A stretch of 7,396 nt of DNA from Armatimonadota bacterium (lineage in GTDB: Bacteria; Armatimonadota; UBA5829). The notes under the pieces were generated by a model. That model saw only the letters and a program-made list of their open reading frames with translations, made no database searches and had not been told where the DNA came from. Position 1 is the stretch's first letter; each line of letters starts with the position of its first letter. The translations under genes and the position numbers were made by a program. This document shows positions 1-5,587 of the stretch, one piece after another. The stretch lies in NCBI GenBank assembly GCA_023398345.1, contig JAEWSK010000292.1, forward strand, positions 1 through 7,396, written 5' to 3'.

Positions 1-174
1 CTGCTTGGCCGACCGGAAAACCGGCTGAGGCCGCCCGCTGCAGTCCTATGTTTGTAGGCTTGAGATTGCCGCTAGCCTGCAAGCCCATCCTTAGTAGTAC
101 ATACCCCAAACAGTGAGTTGCTTAATATAGGACATTGATTTTTAGCGCATTACAGGCATTAGTGCGAGGTAAAA
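1..174. other. Gene-free left flank with short inverted repeats
   Basis: No convincing coding frame is seen here. Several short self-complementary pairs are visible. CCGG at 13-16 pairs with CCGG at 21-24 over an AAAA loop, inside an outer GGCC/GGCC pair (7-10 with 29-32). GGCTTG at 57-62 pairs with CAAGCC at 80-85. A 7-bp stem with one G-T wobble joins 146-152 to 160-166. The last lies just after the gpsA stop codon, but on the gpsA strand it is followed by CTAAAAATC rather than a run of T, so it is not a standard intrinsic terminator. The first two might belong to a gene or RNA beyond the left edge. The pairs are seen directly; any function is unknown. Confidence 0.4.
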
Positions 175-1176
175 TCAGAGCAACTCTTCTTTATAGTCGC
201 GGGTCATAAGATCGCGCACGGCCTTGCGGGGAGATTTGCCCTCAAATAAAACAGCGTGGATCTGTTCGGTGATGGGCATTGATATATTTAGTTTTTTGCT
301 GAGGTTGTAGGCGGCTTCGCAAGTGGGCATGCCTTCGGCGACTTGGCCAAGGCTGCGCAGGCTATCTTCTATATTTTTGCCCTGTCCAAGCATAAGACCG
401 AGACGGAGGTTGCGGGAAAGTCGGCTTGCGCTTGTGGCCATTAAATCGCCGATGCCGGACAAACCAGTAAATGTTCTTGCGTCTGCGCCCAGCGCAACGC
501 CAAGCCTTGTCATCTCTACAAGGCCGCGTGTGATTAAAGTGGCCTTGGTATTGTCACCGTAACCGAGGCCGTCGGAAATTCCAGCGCCGATAGCCAGTAC
601 ATTCTTAAGCGCCCCACCCAACTCGACGCCTGCGATGTCGTTGCTGCGATATACGCGCAGACTCGGCGATGAAAACAGCGTCTGTGCTCGAACGGCATTT
701 TCAACGCTGGCGGACGCGACTACAGTGGCAGTTGGTATATCTTTGGCAAGCTCCACGGCGAGGTTCGGACCGGAAAGCACAACGCATTCGCGCCCAGCCT
801 CGTCACCCAATACTTCCGATATGACTTGAGAGCCGCGAAGGCCTGTCTCGCACTCGAGGCCCTTGCCCGCATGTACGATAAGCATTCCCGGCTTAAGATA
901 ATCTTTCAGCAAAACGAGAGCCTGCCGCACACCTCCGCTTGGGACGGCAAGTATAACTGTGTCGCTGTCAACAAGCGCATCGGCAATGTCGGATGTGGGC
1001 ATTACGGCATCGGGCAGGAAAACTCCGGGCAGATATTGAGCATTGACATGCTCGCGAGCCATCACTTGCGCAAGTTCGTCGCGTCTGGCCCAAAGTTTTA
1101 CAGAGCAGCCCTTTTTGCTCAGCAGCACGGCGAGAGCCGTACCCCAACTTCCGGAACCGATAATCGCAGTATTCAT
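175..1176 (-). CDS. gpsA: Glycerol-3-phosphate dehydrogenase [NAD(P)+]
   Basis: A 333-residue cytoplasmic enzyme that reduces dihydroxyacetone phosphate to sn-glycerol 3-phosphate with NAD(P)H, supplying the backbone for phospholipids. Length matches the family. The N-terminal Rossmann motif GSGSWGTA (residues 7-14) binds the nucleotide. Also present are AGKGLE (103-108), SGPNLAVELA (135-144), VELGGALKNVLAIGAG (184-199) with the expected catalytic Lys191, the GDNTKA..ITRGL block (207-219), GLSGIGDL (238-245) with SRN (254-256), and VAEGMPT (279-285). The ATG at 1174-1176 is chosen because it sits directly at the Rossmann strand MNTAIIGSG. The same frame runs 48 codons further up, into alr, but that stretch does not resemble the family. 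AGGAG lies 13 bases upstream, slightly far for a ribosome site. It is the last gene of the minus-strand cluster, 71 bases after alr. No clear terminator follows. The identification is very secure. Confidence 0.97.
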   Translation of the reverse strand: MNTAIIGSGSWGTALAVLLSKKGCSVKLWARRDELAQVMAREHVNAQYLPGVFLPDAVMPTSDIADALVDSDTVILAVPSGGVRQALVLLKDYLKPGMLIVHAGKGLECETGLRGSQVISEVLGDEAGRECVVLSGPNLAVELAKDIPTATVVASASVENAVRAQTLFSSPSLRVYRSNDIAGVELGGALKNVLAIGAGISDGLGYGDNTKATLITRGLVEMTRLGVALGADARTFTGLSGIGDLMATSASRLSRNLRLGLMLGQGKNIEDSLRSLGQVAEGMPTCEAAYNLSKKLNISMPITEQIHAVLFEGKSPRKAVRDLMTRDYKEELL

Positions 1177-1247
1177 TCCTATAATATTACTCCTAAAAAA
1201 ACAGCTAATCCGCACAGAGCGTATAGCGCAGGGTTTTGTGCATTTTA
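1177..1247 (-). promoter_or_regulatory. alr-gpsA spacer with hairpin, T-run and gpsA Shine-Dalgarno
   Basis: Read on the minus strand, the spacer first shows an imperfect hairpin. The outer stem is GCACA/TGTGC (1237-1241 with 1212-1216) and the inner stem GCG/CGC closes over a 5-base loop. Ten bases later comes a run of seven T (1201-1195), then AGGAG (1194-1190), then 13 bases to the gpsA ATG. The hairpin is too weak and too far from the T-run to be a convincing intrinsic terminator, so read-through from alr into gpsA is the simpler view. AGGAG is the only plausible ribosome site for gpsA. Confidence 0.35.
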
Positions 1248-2363
1248 TTAGGATTTGTTTACATAGACCCTTGGCACGCGGGCAGCTATAGCACAGTAGG
1301 TCTCGTATGATATCGTGCATGCCTTTGCCGCGACTTCGCTCGCACTTAGATAGTCATAACCACCGCCAATGAGCACGACCTCATCGCCGACTTCAACACC
1401 AGCCACGTCCGTGACATCGATAAGCATTTGATCCATACACACCCGTCCGATCACCGGCACTCTTTCGCCTCTAACGGCAGCCTCGCCGCAATTTGAAAGC
1501 GCTCGCTGGTAGCCATCGGCATAGCCTATCGGCAGCGTTGCGACTTTGGATCGACGATTTAGCTTATGTGTGCGATTATAGCTGATCGTTACCCCGGCGT
1601 CGACTTCTTTGATAAAGACAATGCTGGTCTTTAGCGTCAAAGCCTCTCGTATCGATATGCTTCGAGCTACGTCCAGAGACGGATAATTGCCATAGGTCAT
1701 AATGCCGGGTCGAACCGCATCGAAGTCTGCCTCCGGATAGGCGAGAATTCCGCCGCTGTTGGACGCATGCGCACAAAGCGCCAGACCATGCCGTTTAAGT
1801 GCGCCGATGAGCTTACCAAATATTGCAATTTGAGACGTAGTGAACGTGCGATCGGCTTCATCAGCGCTCGGAAAATGCGTAAAAATACCTTCCACGCTCA
1901 ATTTCGGCAAAGACTTGAGCGCAACTATAAAATCGAGCGCCTCATCCGGCTGAACACCGATCCGGCCCATGCCAGTATCGACTTTCACGTGAACAGAGAC
2001 GGACTTTTTCTGTTTGACAGCAGCTTCCGACAAAGCATAAGCGCTCGCCCAATCGCAAACCGTGCTCACAAGATCATATCTAACGATCTCATCAGACACA
2101 TCAGGACTCGAACAGCCCAGTATCAAAATTGGATCATCAAAACCGGCATCGCGCAGTTCAATACCTTCCTCGGGCATTGCAACTAAAAGCGCATCCGCAC
2201 TTGCTTGAATACATGCGCGGCTAACTTCGATTGCGCCGTGGCCGTAGCCGTCCGCCTTGACCGCGGGCATTATCTTAACTTTCGGCCCGACGCGCGCACG
2301 AATTGCTTTTATATTGTCGCGTATCGCAGATAGATCAATTTCAGCGTATGTGGATCTTAGCAT
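1248..2363 (-). CDS. alr: Alanine racemase (PLP-dependent)
   Basis: A 371-residue cytoplasmic enzyme that interconverts L- and D-alanine, providing D-Ala for peptidoglycan. It is full length for the family. The PLP-binding lysine is Lys36 in AVKADGYGHG (34-43). The opposite-face catalytic tyrosine is Tyr262 in ISYNRTHKL (260-268). Other signatures are VDTGMGRIG (128-136), HASNSGG (199-205), RPGIMTYG (218-225), LPIGYADGYQR (277-287), the IGRVCMDQ active-site loop (305-312) and the C-terminal ISYE (351-354). The N-terminal (alpha/beta)8 barrel and C-terminal beta domain are both intact. The ATG start gives the usual N-terminus RSTYAEIDLSAI. No good Shine-Dalgarno precedes it (TTGGTAATTAATAACT), and the upstream methyltransferase stops only 9 bases before, so translation may be coupled. 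It probably shares a transcript with the methyltransferase and gpsA. The assignment is very secure; a biosynthetic rather than catabolic role is inferred from the gpsA neighbour. Confidence 0.97.
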   Translation of the reverse strand: MLRSTYAEIDLSAIRDNIKAIRARVGPKVKIMPAVKADGYGHGAIEVSRACIQASADALLVAMPEEGIELRDAGFDDPILILGCSSPDVSDEIVRYDLVSTVCDWASAYALSEAAVKQKKSVSVHVKVDTGMGRIGVQPDEALDFIVALKSLPKLSVEGIFTHFPSADEADRTFTTSQIAIFGKLIGALKRHGLALCAHASNSGGILAYPEADFDAVRPGIMTYGNYPSLDVARSISIREALTLKTSIVFIKEVDAGVTISYNRTHKLNRRSKVATLPIGYADGYQRALSNCGEAAVRGERVPVIGRVCMDQMLIDVTDVAGVEVGDEVVLIGGGYDYLSASEVAAKACTISYETYCAIAARVPRVYVNKS

Positions 2364-2372
2364 AGTTATTAA

Positions 2373-4649
2373 TTACCAAGGCAGCGCCATTTGAGTCGGA
2401 TCACTGGAATAAAGCTGCCGCACGACCGTCTCAATGGCCGTTCGGAGCGACTCCAATCGCCGCGTGGCATCTGCGTCGGGTGACTTGCGGTTCGCACTGA
2501 TTAACATGACCATTTCACGGCCAAGGTGCACAAGCACATCGTGGATTACATCGGACTTCTCCGGTACGCAAGTCATACAGCCAACAACGAAGTTTGCCAA
2601 CTCGGCAAATCCTCCACTATGTAATGATTCGCTTTCAAACACGTCGATCCCTCGTGCAGTCTCCGATTCGCGGTCTAAAATATGCGTGTTAAAGTTTATA
2701 CGGTGAATCGGCAGCGCGCGGATGTCTTCGAGTTCCAACTGCGGTTGGAGGAGTTTGTAGCCGGTGACGGTGCGATGTATGTATTCATTCAGCACTTCCG
2801 AATTGAGCAGGCATAAAAGATAAATCGGGTCTATGCCGCATTCGGTAAGCTCAACTGCATAAATCGACTGCGGAAAAACATAGCCCGAATGGGATTCCGA
2901 TACGCAGTCAAGCGCAGCGACGATATGCGCGGAGCTTTTTTGGATTAAAATCTTGGTGCTGTGATAGCGCTCAAGCGGTTTTCGCACCCAAGATATGCTG
3001 GCCTTGCGCCCCTCCCAAATGATTTCGTAAGGCTGAATGCTTTGACCACCAAGCAATACGGGTTGATCGCCGGTCTCGCGATTGATTGCCGATTTGCCGA
3101 CTTCCTCGCCGCGATAAATCGCCTTAATATTGAGCTTTCTCAGCGGCACAAACGGCTCACAATAATTCGAGAGCGCAGCATTTGGGCCATGGATTCGCCG
3201 AATCACGTCGCCAAACGCCCCTTGTTCAAGTAAGTATAACAATTCGCATCTATCTTGTGCAAATATAGACTCGAATCGCACTTTTTGAGCAAGCTCGACG
3301 GCAGTCTGTCTAGGTCTGGATATAAAACTGCGACGATCGGCAGCGCGCTCGATTCGCGATGTAGTAAATGTCGGCTCAGTAGGCTTGGCATTGCGCATTA
3401 TGGGAACGATATTGGCAACCAGCGCATCGGCAAATGCCTCGGATATGTGAAGAAGCGAGACAATCGACCATTCGGTTGCAATCTTTCGCCTAACATCTGC
3501 TGCGTTTTCGCGCACGAGCATCGGGTCCGGCAAAACCATCGAAAGCAGCCCACCGGGCTTAACAAGTTTGCTCTCCATTATTTCGGCCAAAAAGAGTAAA
3601 TAGGAGTCCGATTGGCCGGATACGCGCGCGCGTTGAAGCCCGTTTTTTGCTGCGATGTATGGCGGATTTCCGACAACAGCATCGAACCCGCTATCTGCAA
3701 ACACATCAAAAAATGCTTCGGCCCAGTCAAATTTCGGCTCGTCTGCATGTCGTGCGCCAAGCGCATTTGCACATATCAGATGCGAATTGATGGAATCGGC
3801 TATGCCTTCGGCAAACCCCGAACTTGCCCACACGCCAAAGCGAGCAATCTCGACTACGCGTGGATCCACATCCACACCGTATACGCACTCGGCAGCAACT
3901 GCGCTTCGGGACAAAAAGCGCCCTGAAGCGTCGCTAGCAGGCCATTCACAGAGAAGATCAATTGCGCGCGTGAGAAAATCGCCTCCGCCCATAGCCGGGT
4001 CAAGGACGGTGATATGAGACGTCTTGGCATTGAAAATATTTGCACGCGATTTTGCAATCGGAGTAAGCACGCCATCTATGACATAAGAAACCAGACTCGG
4101 CGGCGTGAAAAAGACCCGGCGCCTCTTTCGATACGACCGGCTGGCCTGGAGCCTTTCGCCGGATTCGTCGGGGCAAAATGCAAGCAGAGACTGATAGACG
4201 CTGCCCAGCCACGAAAGGGGCATAGTTTCAAAATATATTCGATCTATCGGGGCAGTTGGATGCAGTCGAGTGAGCATTTGAGCAGCAATTTCAAATGCGT
4301 CTGAGTTGAACACAACTTTGTCGGGATTTGCAAATATGGCCAGACCGCTCGATTTTTCTACTTCATCGGCTGCTTTTTCGTAATTTAAAACGCTGCGTCC
4401 GCCGTATATCGCATCGGCTGCGCGCTGTAGAGCACTGTGCGAAGAACGCTGCGGTCGAATTCGCTCCGCTGCCATTAAAACAGCCAGCATTCGAATGATA
4501 TATGTAACGCAGGCCAAATAAAGATGCGCAGGCGAAATATCGGACACAGACCGAACAGACACATACAACGCATCGAGACAGTGCGCGCATTGAGTTGCAA
4601 ATGCATTGAGAGAATCATCTGACCGCATGGATTTCTTAACCACCGGCAT
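2373..4649 (-). CDS. N6-adenine DNA methyltransferase, Eco57I/type IIG-like, nuclease domain absent
   Basis: A 758-residue protein expected to transfer a methyl group from S-adenosylmethionine to adenine N6 in DNA. Residues about 1-150 are helical, matching the linker region of type IIG enzymes, and end in WLGSVYQSLL (147-156). FFTP (180-183) opens the methylase domain. Motif I is DPAMGGGDF (217-225), the acidic GVDVDP stretch is 258-263, and motif IV is NPPY (328-331), characteristic of amino-methyltransferases. The C-terminal target-recognition region carries the pattern around YRGEEVGK (512-519), KILIQKSS (566-573) and LELEDIRALPI (638-648), followed by a helical tail. I see no PD-(D/E)xK or other nuclease motif, and the protein is shorter than typical type IIG fusions of about 1000 residues. 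It could be a solitary methylase or have a nuclease elsewhere. The ATG at 4647-4649 is preferred because GGATGGGGG precedes it. TTG at 4664 and ATG at 4628 are alternatives. The stop lies 9 bases before alr. Confidence 0.88.
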   Translation of the reverse strand: MPVVKKSMRSDDSLNAFATQCAHCLDALYVSVRSVSDISPAHLYLACVTYIIRMLAVLMAAERIRPQRSSHSALQRAADAIYGGRSVLNYEKAADEVEKSSGLAIFANPDKVVFNSDAFEIAAQMLTRLHPTAPIDRIYFETMPLSWLGSVYQSLLAFCPDESGERLQASRSYRKRRRVFFTPPSLVSYVIDGVLTPIAKSRANIFNAKTSHITVLDPAMGGGDFLTRAIDLLCEWPASDASGRFLSRSAVAAECVYGVDVDPRVVEIARFGVWASSGFAEGIADSINSHLICANALGARHADEPKFDWAEAFFDVFADSGFDAVVGNPPYIAAKNGLQRARVSGQSDSYLLFLAEIMESKLVKPGGLLSMVLPDPMLVRENAADVRRKIATEWSIVSLLHISEAFADALVANIVPIMRNAKPTEPTFTTSRIERAADRRSFISRPRQTAVELAQKVRFESIFAQDRCELLYLLEQGAFGDVIRRIHGPNAALSNYCEPFVPLRKLNIKAIYRGEEVGKSAINRETGDQPVLLGGQSIQPYEIIWEGRKASISWVRKPLERYHSTKILIQKSSAHIVAALDCVSESHSGYVFPQSIYAVELTECGIDPIYLLCLLNSEVLNEYIHRTVTGYKLLQPQLELEDIRALPIHRINFNTHILDRESETARGIDVFESESLHSGGFAELANFVVGCMTCVPEKSDVIHDVLVHLGREMVMLISANRKSPDADATRRLESLRTAIETVVRQLYSSDPTQMALPW

Positions 4650-4697
4650 CCCCCATCCAAGCAATCAGCTTTGTTATAGTTGCTTCATATAAATATT

Positions 4698-4741
4698 GTG
4701 TCTGACCGGCATCCATCAGACTCTACTTTAGACACTTTTTT
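4698..4741 (+). terminator. Possible hairpin plus T6 run, with overlapping alternative stem
   Basis: GTGTCT at 4698-4703 pairs perfectly with AGACAC at 4730-4735, which is followed at once by six T (4736-4741). This is the form of an intrinsic terminator on the plus strand, but the 26-base loop is large and no plus-strand gene lies upstream to need it. A second perfect stem, GTCTGA (4700-4705) with TCAGAC (4716-4721), uses much of the same left arm, so the two cannot form together. On the minus strand the same bases lie in the likely leader of the methyltransferase transcript. The function is uncertain. Confidence 0.25.
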
Positions 4742-4757
4742 CAGCAAACGCAAGCCC

Positions 4758-4774
4758 GCAAGCGATAAGCTTGC
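4758..4774. repeat. Perfect 6-bp inverted repeat
   Basis: GCAAGC (4758-4763) and GCTTGC (4769-4774) are exact complements around a 5-base GATAA loop. A further GCAAGC copy lies at 4750-4755 and could compete for the right arm. There is no T-run on either side. It lies in the likely promoter/leader zone of the methyltransferase and could be an operator or simply a hairpin. Confidence 0.35.
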
Positions 4775-4842
4775 ATGCTACATTCACGAAAAAGAGTTTT
4801 ATCACTTTAATTGCTATTAGCGTAATTGCGAAACTGGTAATA

Positions 4843-4858
4843 TGTGCAGCATTGCACA
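4843..4858. repeat. Perfect 6-bp palindrome with 4-base spacer
   Basis: TGTGCA (4843-4848) and TGCACA (4853-4858) are exact complements around GCAT. The compact 16-base symmetry fits either a small hairpin or a dimeric repressor half-site pair. Its position between the two divergent genes, just upstream of the TATACT hexamer at 4879, would suit an operator. There is no direct evidence for a binding protein. Confidence 0.35.
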
Positions 4859-4900
4859 CGATACATGCGCGGCATAACTATACTGACAACAACTTAAAGT

Positions 4901-5142
4901 GCCCGGTGGAAGAGAATATTAAAGATGTGCCGGGCTGCCGATGAGCGATGTTGTCACTGGTCAGGATCCGTCCGACAAACCGACTGCCCTCATGGTGACA
5001 CCAATGGGCGCGACTTGGGTCGGGCTCTGACCAGCGGCAATCTCTTCTTCTGGTGGCTCGGCGCCAGTTAACTTAGGCGCAACGTGACCAGCCATATGGC
5101 CGTCAGCTGATTTTCCGGCCAATGGTATGTCACAAACAACAT
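4901..5142 (+). promoter_or_regulatory. Candidate structured RNA leader before the 64-residue gene
   Basis: The whole segment folds on paper. GCCCGG (4901-4906) pairs with CCGGGC (4930-4935). GTTGTC-A-CTGGTCAG (4950-4964) pairs with CTGACCAG-C-GGCAAT (5027-5041) as a 14-bp helix with one A-C mismatch and two G-T wobbles. Inside it, CCGAC (4972-4976, or a second copy at 4980-4984) pairs with GTCGG (5019-5023). Inside that, GCCC (4986-4989) pairs with GGGC (5006-5009). Two simple hairpins follow: GCGCC/GGCGC (5061-5065 with 5076-5080) and TGGCCG/CGGCCA (5097-5102 with 5116-5121). ATGTTGT (4948-4954) is complementary to ACAACAT (5136-5142), which could close the whole or compete with the long helix. 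The 3' end stops 10 bases before the Shine-Dalgarno at 5153. I recognise no known riboswitch class. The pairs are seen directly; leader function is inference. Confidence 0.35.
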
Positions 5143-5152
5143 GAGCGATCAT

Positions 5153-5160
5153 GGAGGAGG
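5153..5160 (+). promoter_or_regulatory. Strong Shine-Dalgarno of the 64-residue gene
   Basis: GGAGGAGG lies 5 bases before the ATG at 5166. It is the strongest ribosome-binding site in the window. It decides the start: the in-frame ATG at 5151 overlaps this site and has no comparable site of its own. Confidence 0.8.
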
Positions 5161-5165
5161 CCGGT

Positions 5166-5360
5166 ATGTATATACCTGAAGCTAAGCAATACCTGGGAAG
5201 GCAATGCACGGTGACTTTTAAAGACCGACGCGGTGACGAGATCACAAAGAATCTACACGTGCACGACGTTCAGTTCGTGCCGCTATATGGCGCATATCTG
5301 ATAGGCGATATTGAAGACGTGTGTCTGGACAGAGTGACAAGTATTAGCGCACTCGAATAA
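5166..5360 (+). CDS. Small 64-residue protein, predicted beta-rich, unknown function
   Basis: I do not recognise this protein. The excellent GGAGGAGG site and balanced composition support it as real. The N-terminus MYIPEAKQYLGR is followed by alternating hydrophobic/polar stretches (about 14-20 CTVTFKD, 30-36 NLHVHDV, 41-49 LYGAYLIGD, 53-61) broken by short turns such as DRRGDE (20-25). This pattern fits a small beta-barrel of SH3/Sm/KOW type. The ending LDRVTSISALE loosely recalls Rof-like or other small nucleic-acid-binding barrels, but that is resemblance of pattern only. It has one cysteine (residue 14), two histidines (32 and 34), no signal peptide and no membrane segment, so it is probably cytoplasmic. 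It sits alone between two structured intergenic stretches, the upstream one a candidate leader. An RNA-binding or autoregulatory role would suit that context, but nothing shows it directly. Confidence 0.7.
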   Translation: MYIPEAKQYLGRQCTVTFKDRRGDEITKNLHVHDVQFVPLYGAYLIGDIEDVCLDRVTSISALE

Positions 5361-5587
5361 AACTTACCCTCCCATCCCCGACCGACAGGACGGCGGGTCT
5401 TGGACTTCCGCAAGCGCAAAGTGGTAGAACAAGACCCGCTGGCCGCGTACAGATGGAACCAAGCAGGGCATGATACAGTATATTAAAAGTAACTGCATTG
5501 TATCTTTAATAACAGAAGGAAAAGCTTACCTGCAAGAGCAAAGATCATAGGTGGAAGTGGGTATCACTACTTTCCGGTGTTGCAGCT
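5361..5587. other. Spacer between the small gene and the TPR gene
   Basis: This spacer of 227 bases contains the long hairpin described at 5377-5441 and a second inverted repeat, GATACA (5472-5477) with TGTATC (5499-5504). The second is followed by TTTAATAA, a weak T-run that might let it act as a terminator for the small gene. AGAAGGA (5514-5520) looks like a ribosome site but has no ATG, GTG or TTG start at a usable distance. The frame of the TPR gene stays open upward to a TAA at 5510-5512, with no start codon in between. Confidence 0.45.
5377..5441 (+). repeat. Long hairpin (perfect 10-bp stem) with a competing upstream hairpin
   Basis: GCGGGTCTTG (5393-5402) is an exact complement of CAAGACCCGC (5430-5439). 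The helix can extend by a G-T and a C-G pair outward (5391-5392 with 5440-5441). Inward, after a 2x2 internal loop, it continues as C-T-mismatch-C-C with G-G-mismatch-A-G (5405-5409 with 5423-5427). Just upstream, CCCG-A-CCG (5377-5384) pairs with CGG-CGGG (5391-5397) as a 7-bp stem with one bulged A over a 6-base loop. The two stems share 5391-5397 and so exclude one another. No T-run follows. It begins 16 bases after the small gene's stop codon. It could be an mRNA 3' stabiliser, an attenuator, a small RNA or a REP-like element. Confidence 0.5.

Larger units (their letters stand above)
4650..5165. other. Gene-poor intergenic region dense in inverted repeats
   Basis: This stretch of about 500 bases separates the minus-strand methyltransferase from the plus-strand 64-residue gene and so should hold the divergent promoters. 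I find no convincing protein gene. It contains perfect or near-perfect inverted repeats at 4698-4735, 4758-4774, 4843-4858, 4901-4935, 4957-5034, 5061-5080 and 5097-5121. A TATACT hexamer at 4879-4884 resembles a -10 box for plus-strand transcription, but no matching -35 lies at the right distance. Promoters are therefore not called. Confidence 0.55.

Noticed and set aside
146..166. Intrinsic terminator for gpsA
   Set aside because: The stem contains a wobble, and on the gpsA strand it is followed by CTAAAAATC, not a T-run.
1177..1320. A 48-codon N-terminal extension of gpsA overlapping the end of alr
   Set aside because: The extension has no family resemblance, overlaps the alr 3' end on the same strand, and the ATG at 1174-1176 gives the standard Rossmann N-terminus.
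4941..5030. A 29-residue plus-strand frame starting MSDVVTGQDPSD
   Set aside because: There is no Shine-Dalgarno and no recognisable motif, and it lies inside the inverted-repeat region. It cannot be excluded as a leader peptide but is not supported.
5151..5165. Earlier ATG start for the 64-residue protein
   Set aside because: This ATG overlaps the GGAGGAGG site and has no ribosome site of its own. The ATG at 5166 is ideally spaced.
4961..5245. A 94-codon minus-strand open frame opposite the small plus-strand gene
   Set aside because: No ribosome site precedes its start or its internal ATGs, no motif is recognisable, and it overlaps the well-supported 64-residue gene and the palindromic region.
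4650..5587. tRNA, known riboswitch, insertion sequence or CRISPR array
   Set aside because: No tRNA T-loop pattern, no transposase fragment, no regularly spaced direct repeats and no core motif of a riboswitch class I know were seen. Two copies of ATGAGCGAT (4941 and 5141) are too short to count as a meaningful repeat.
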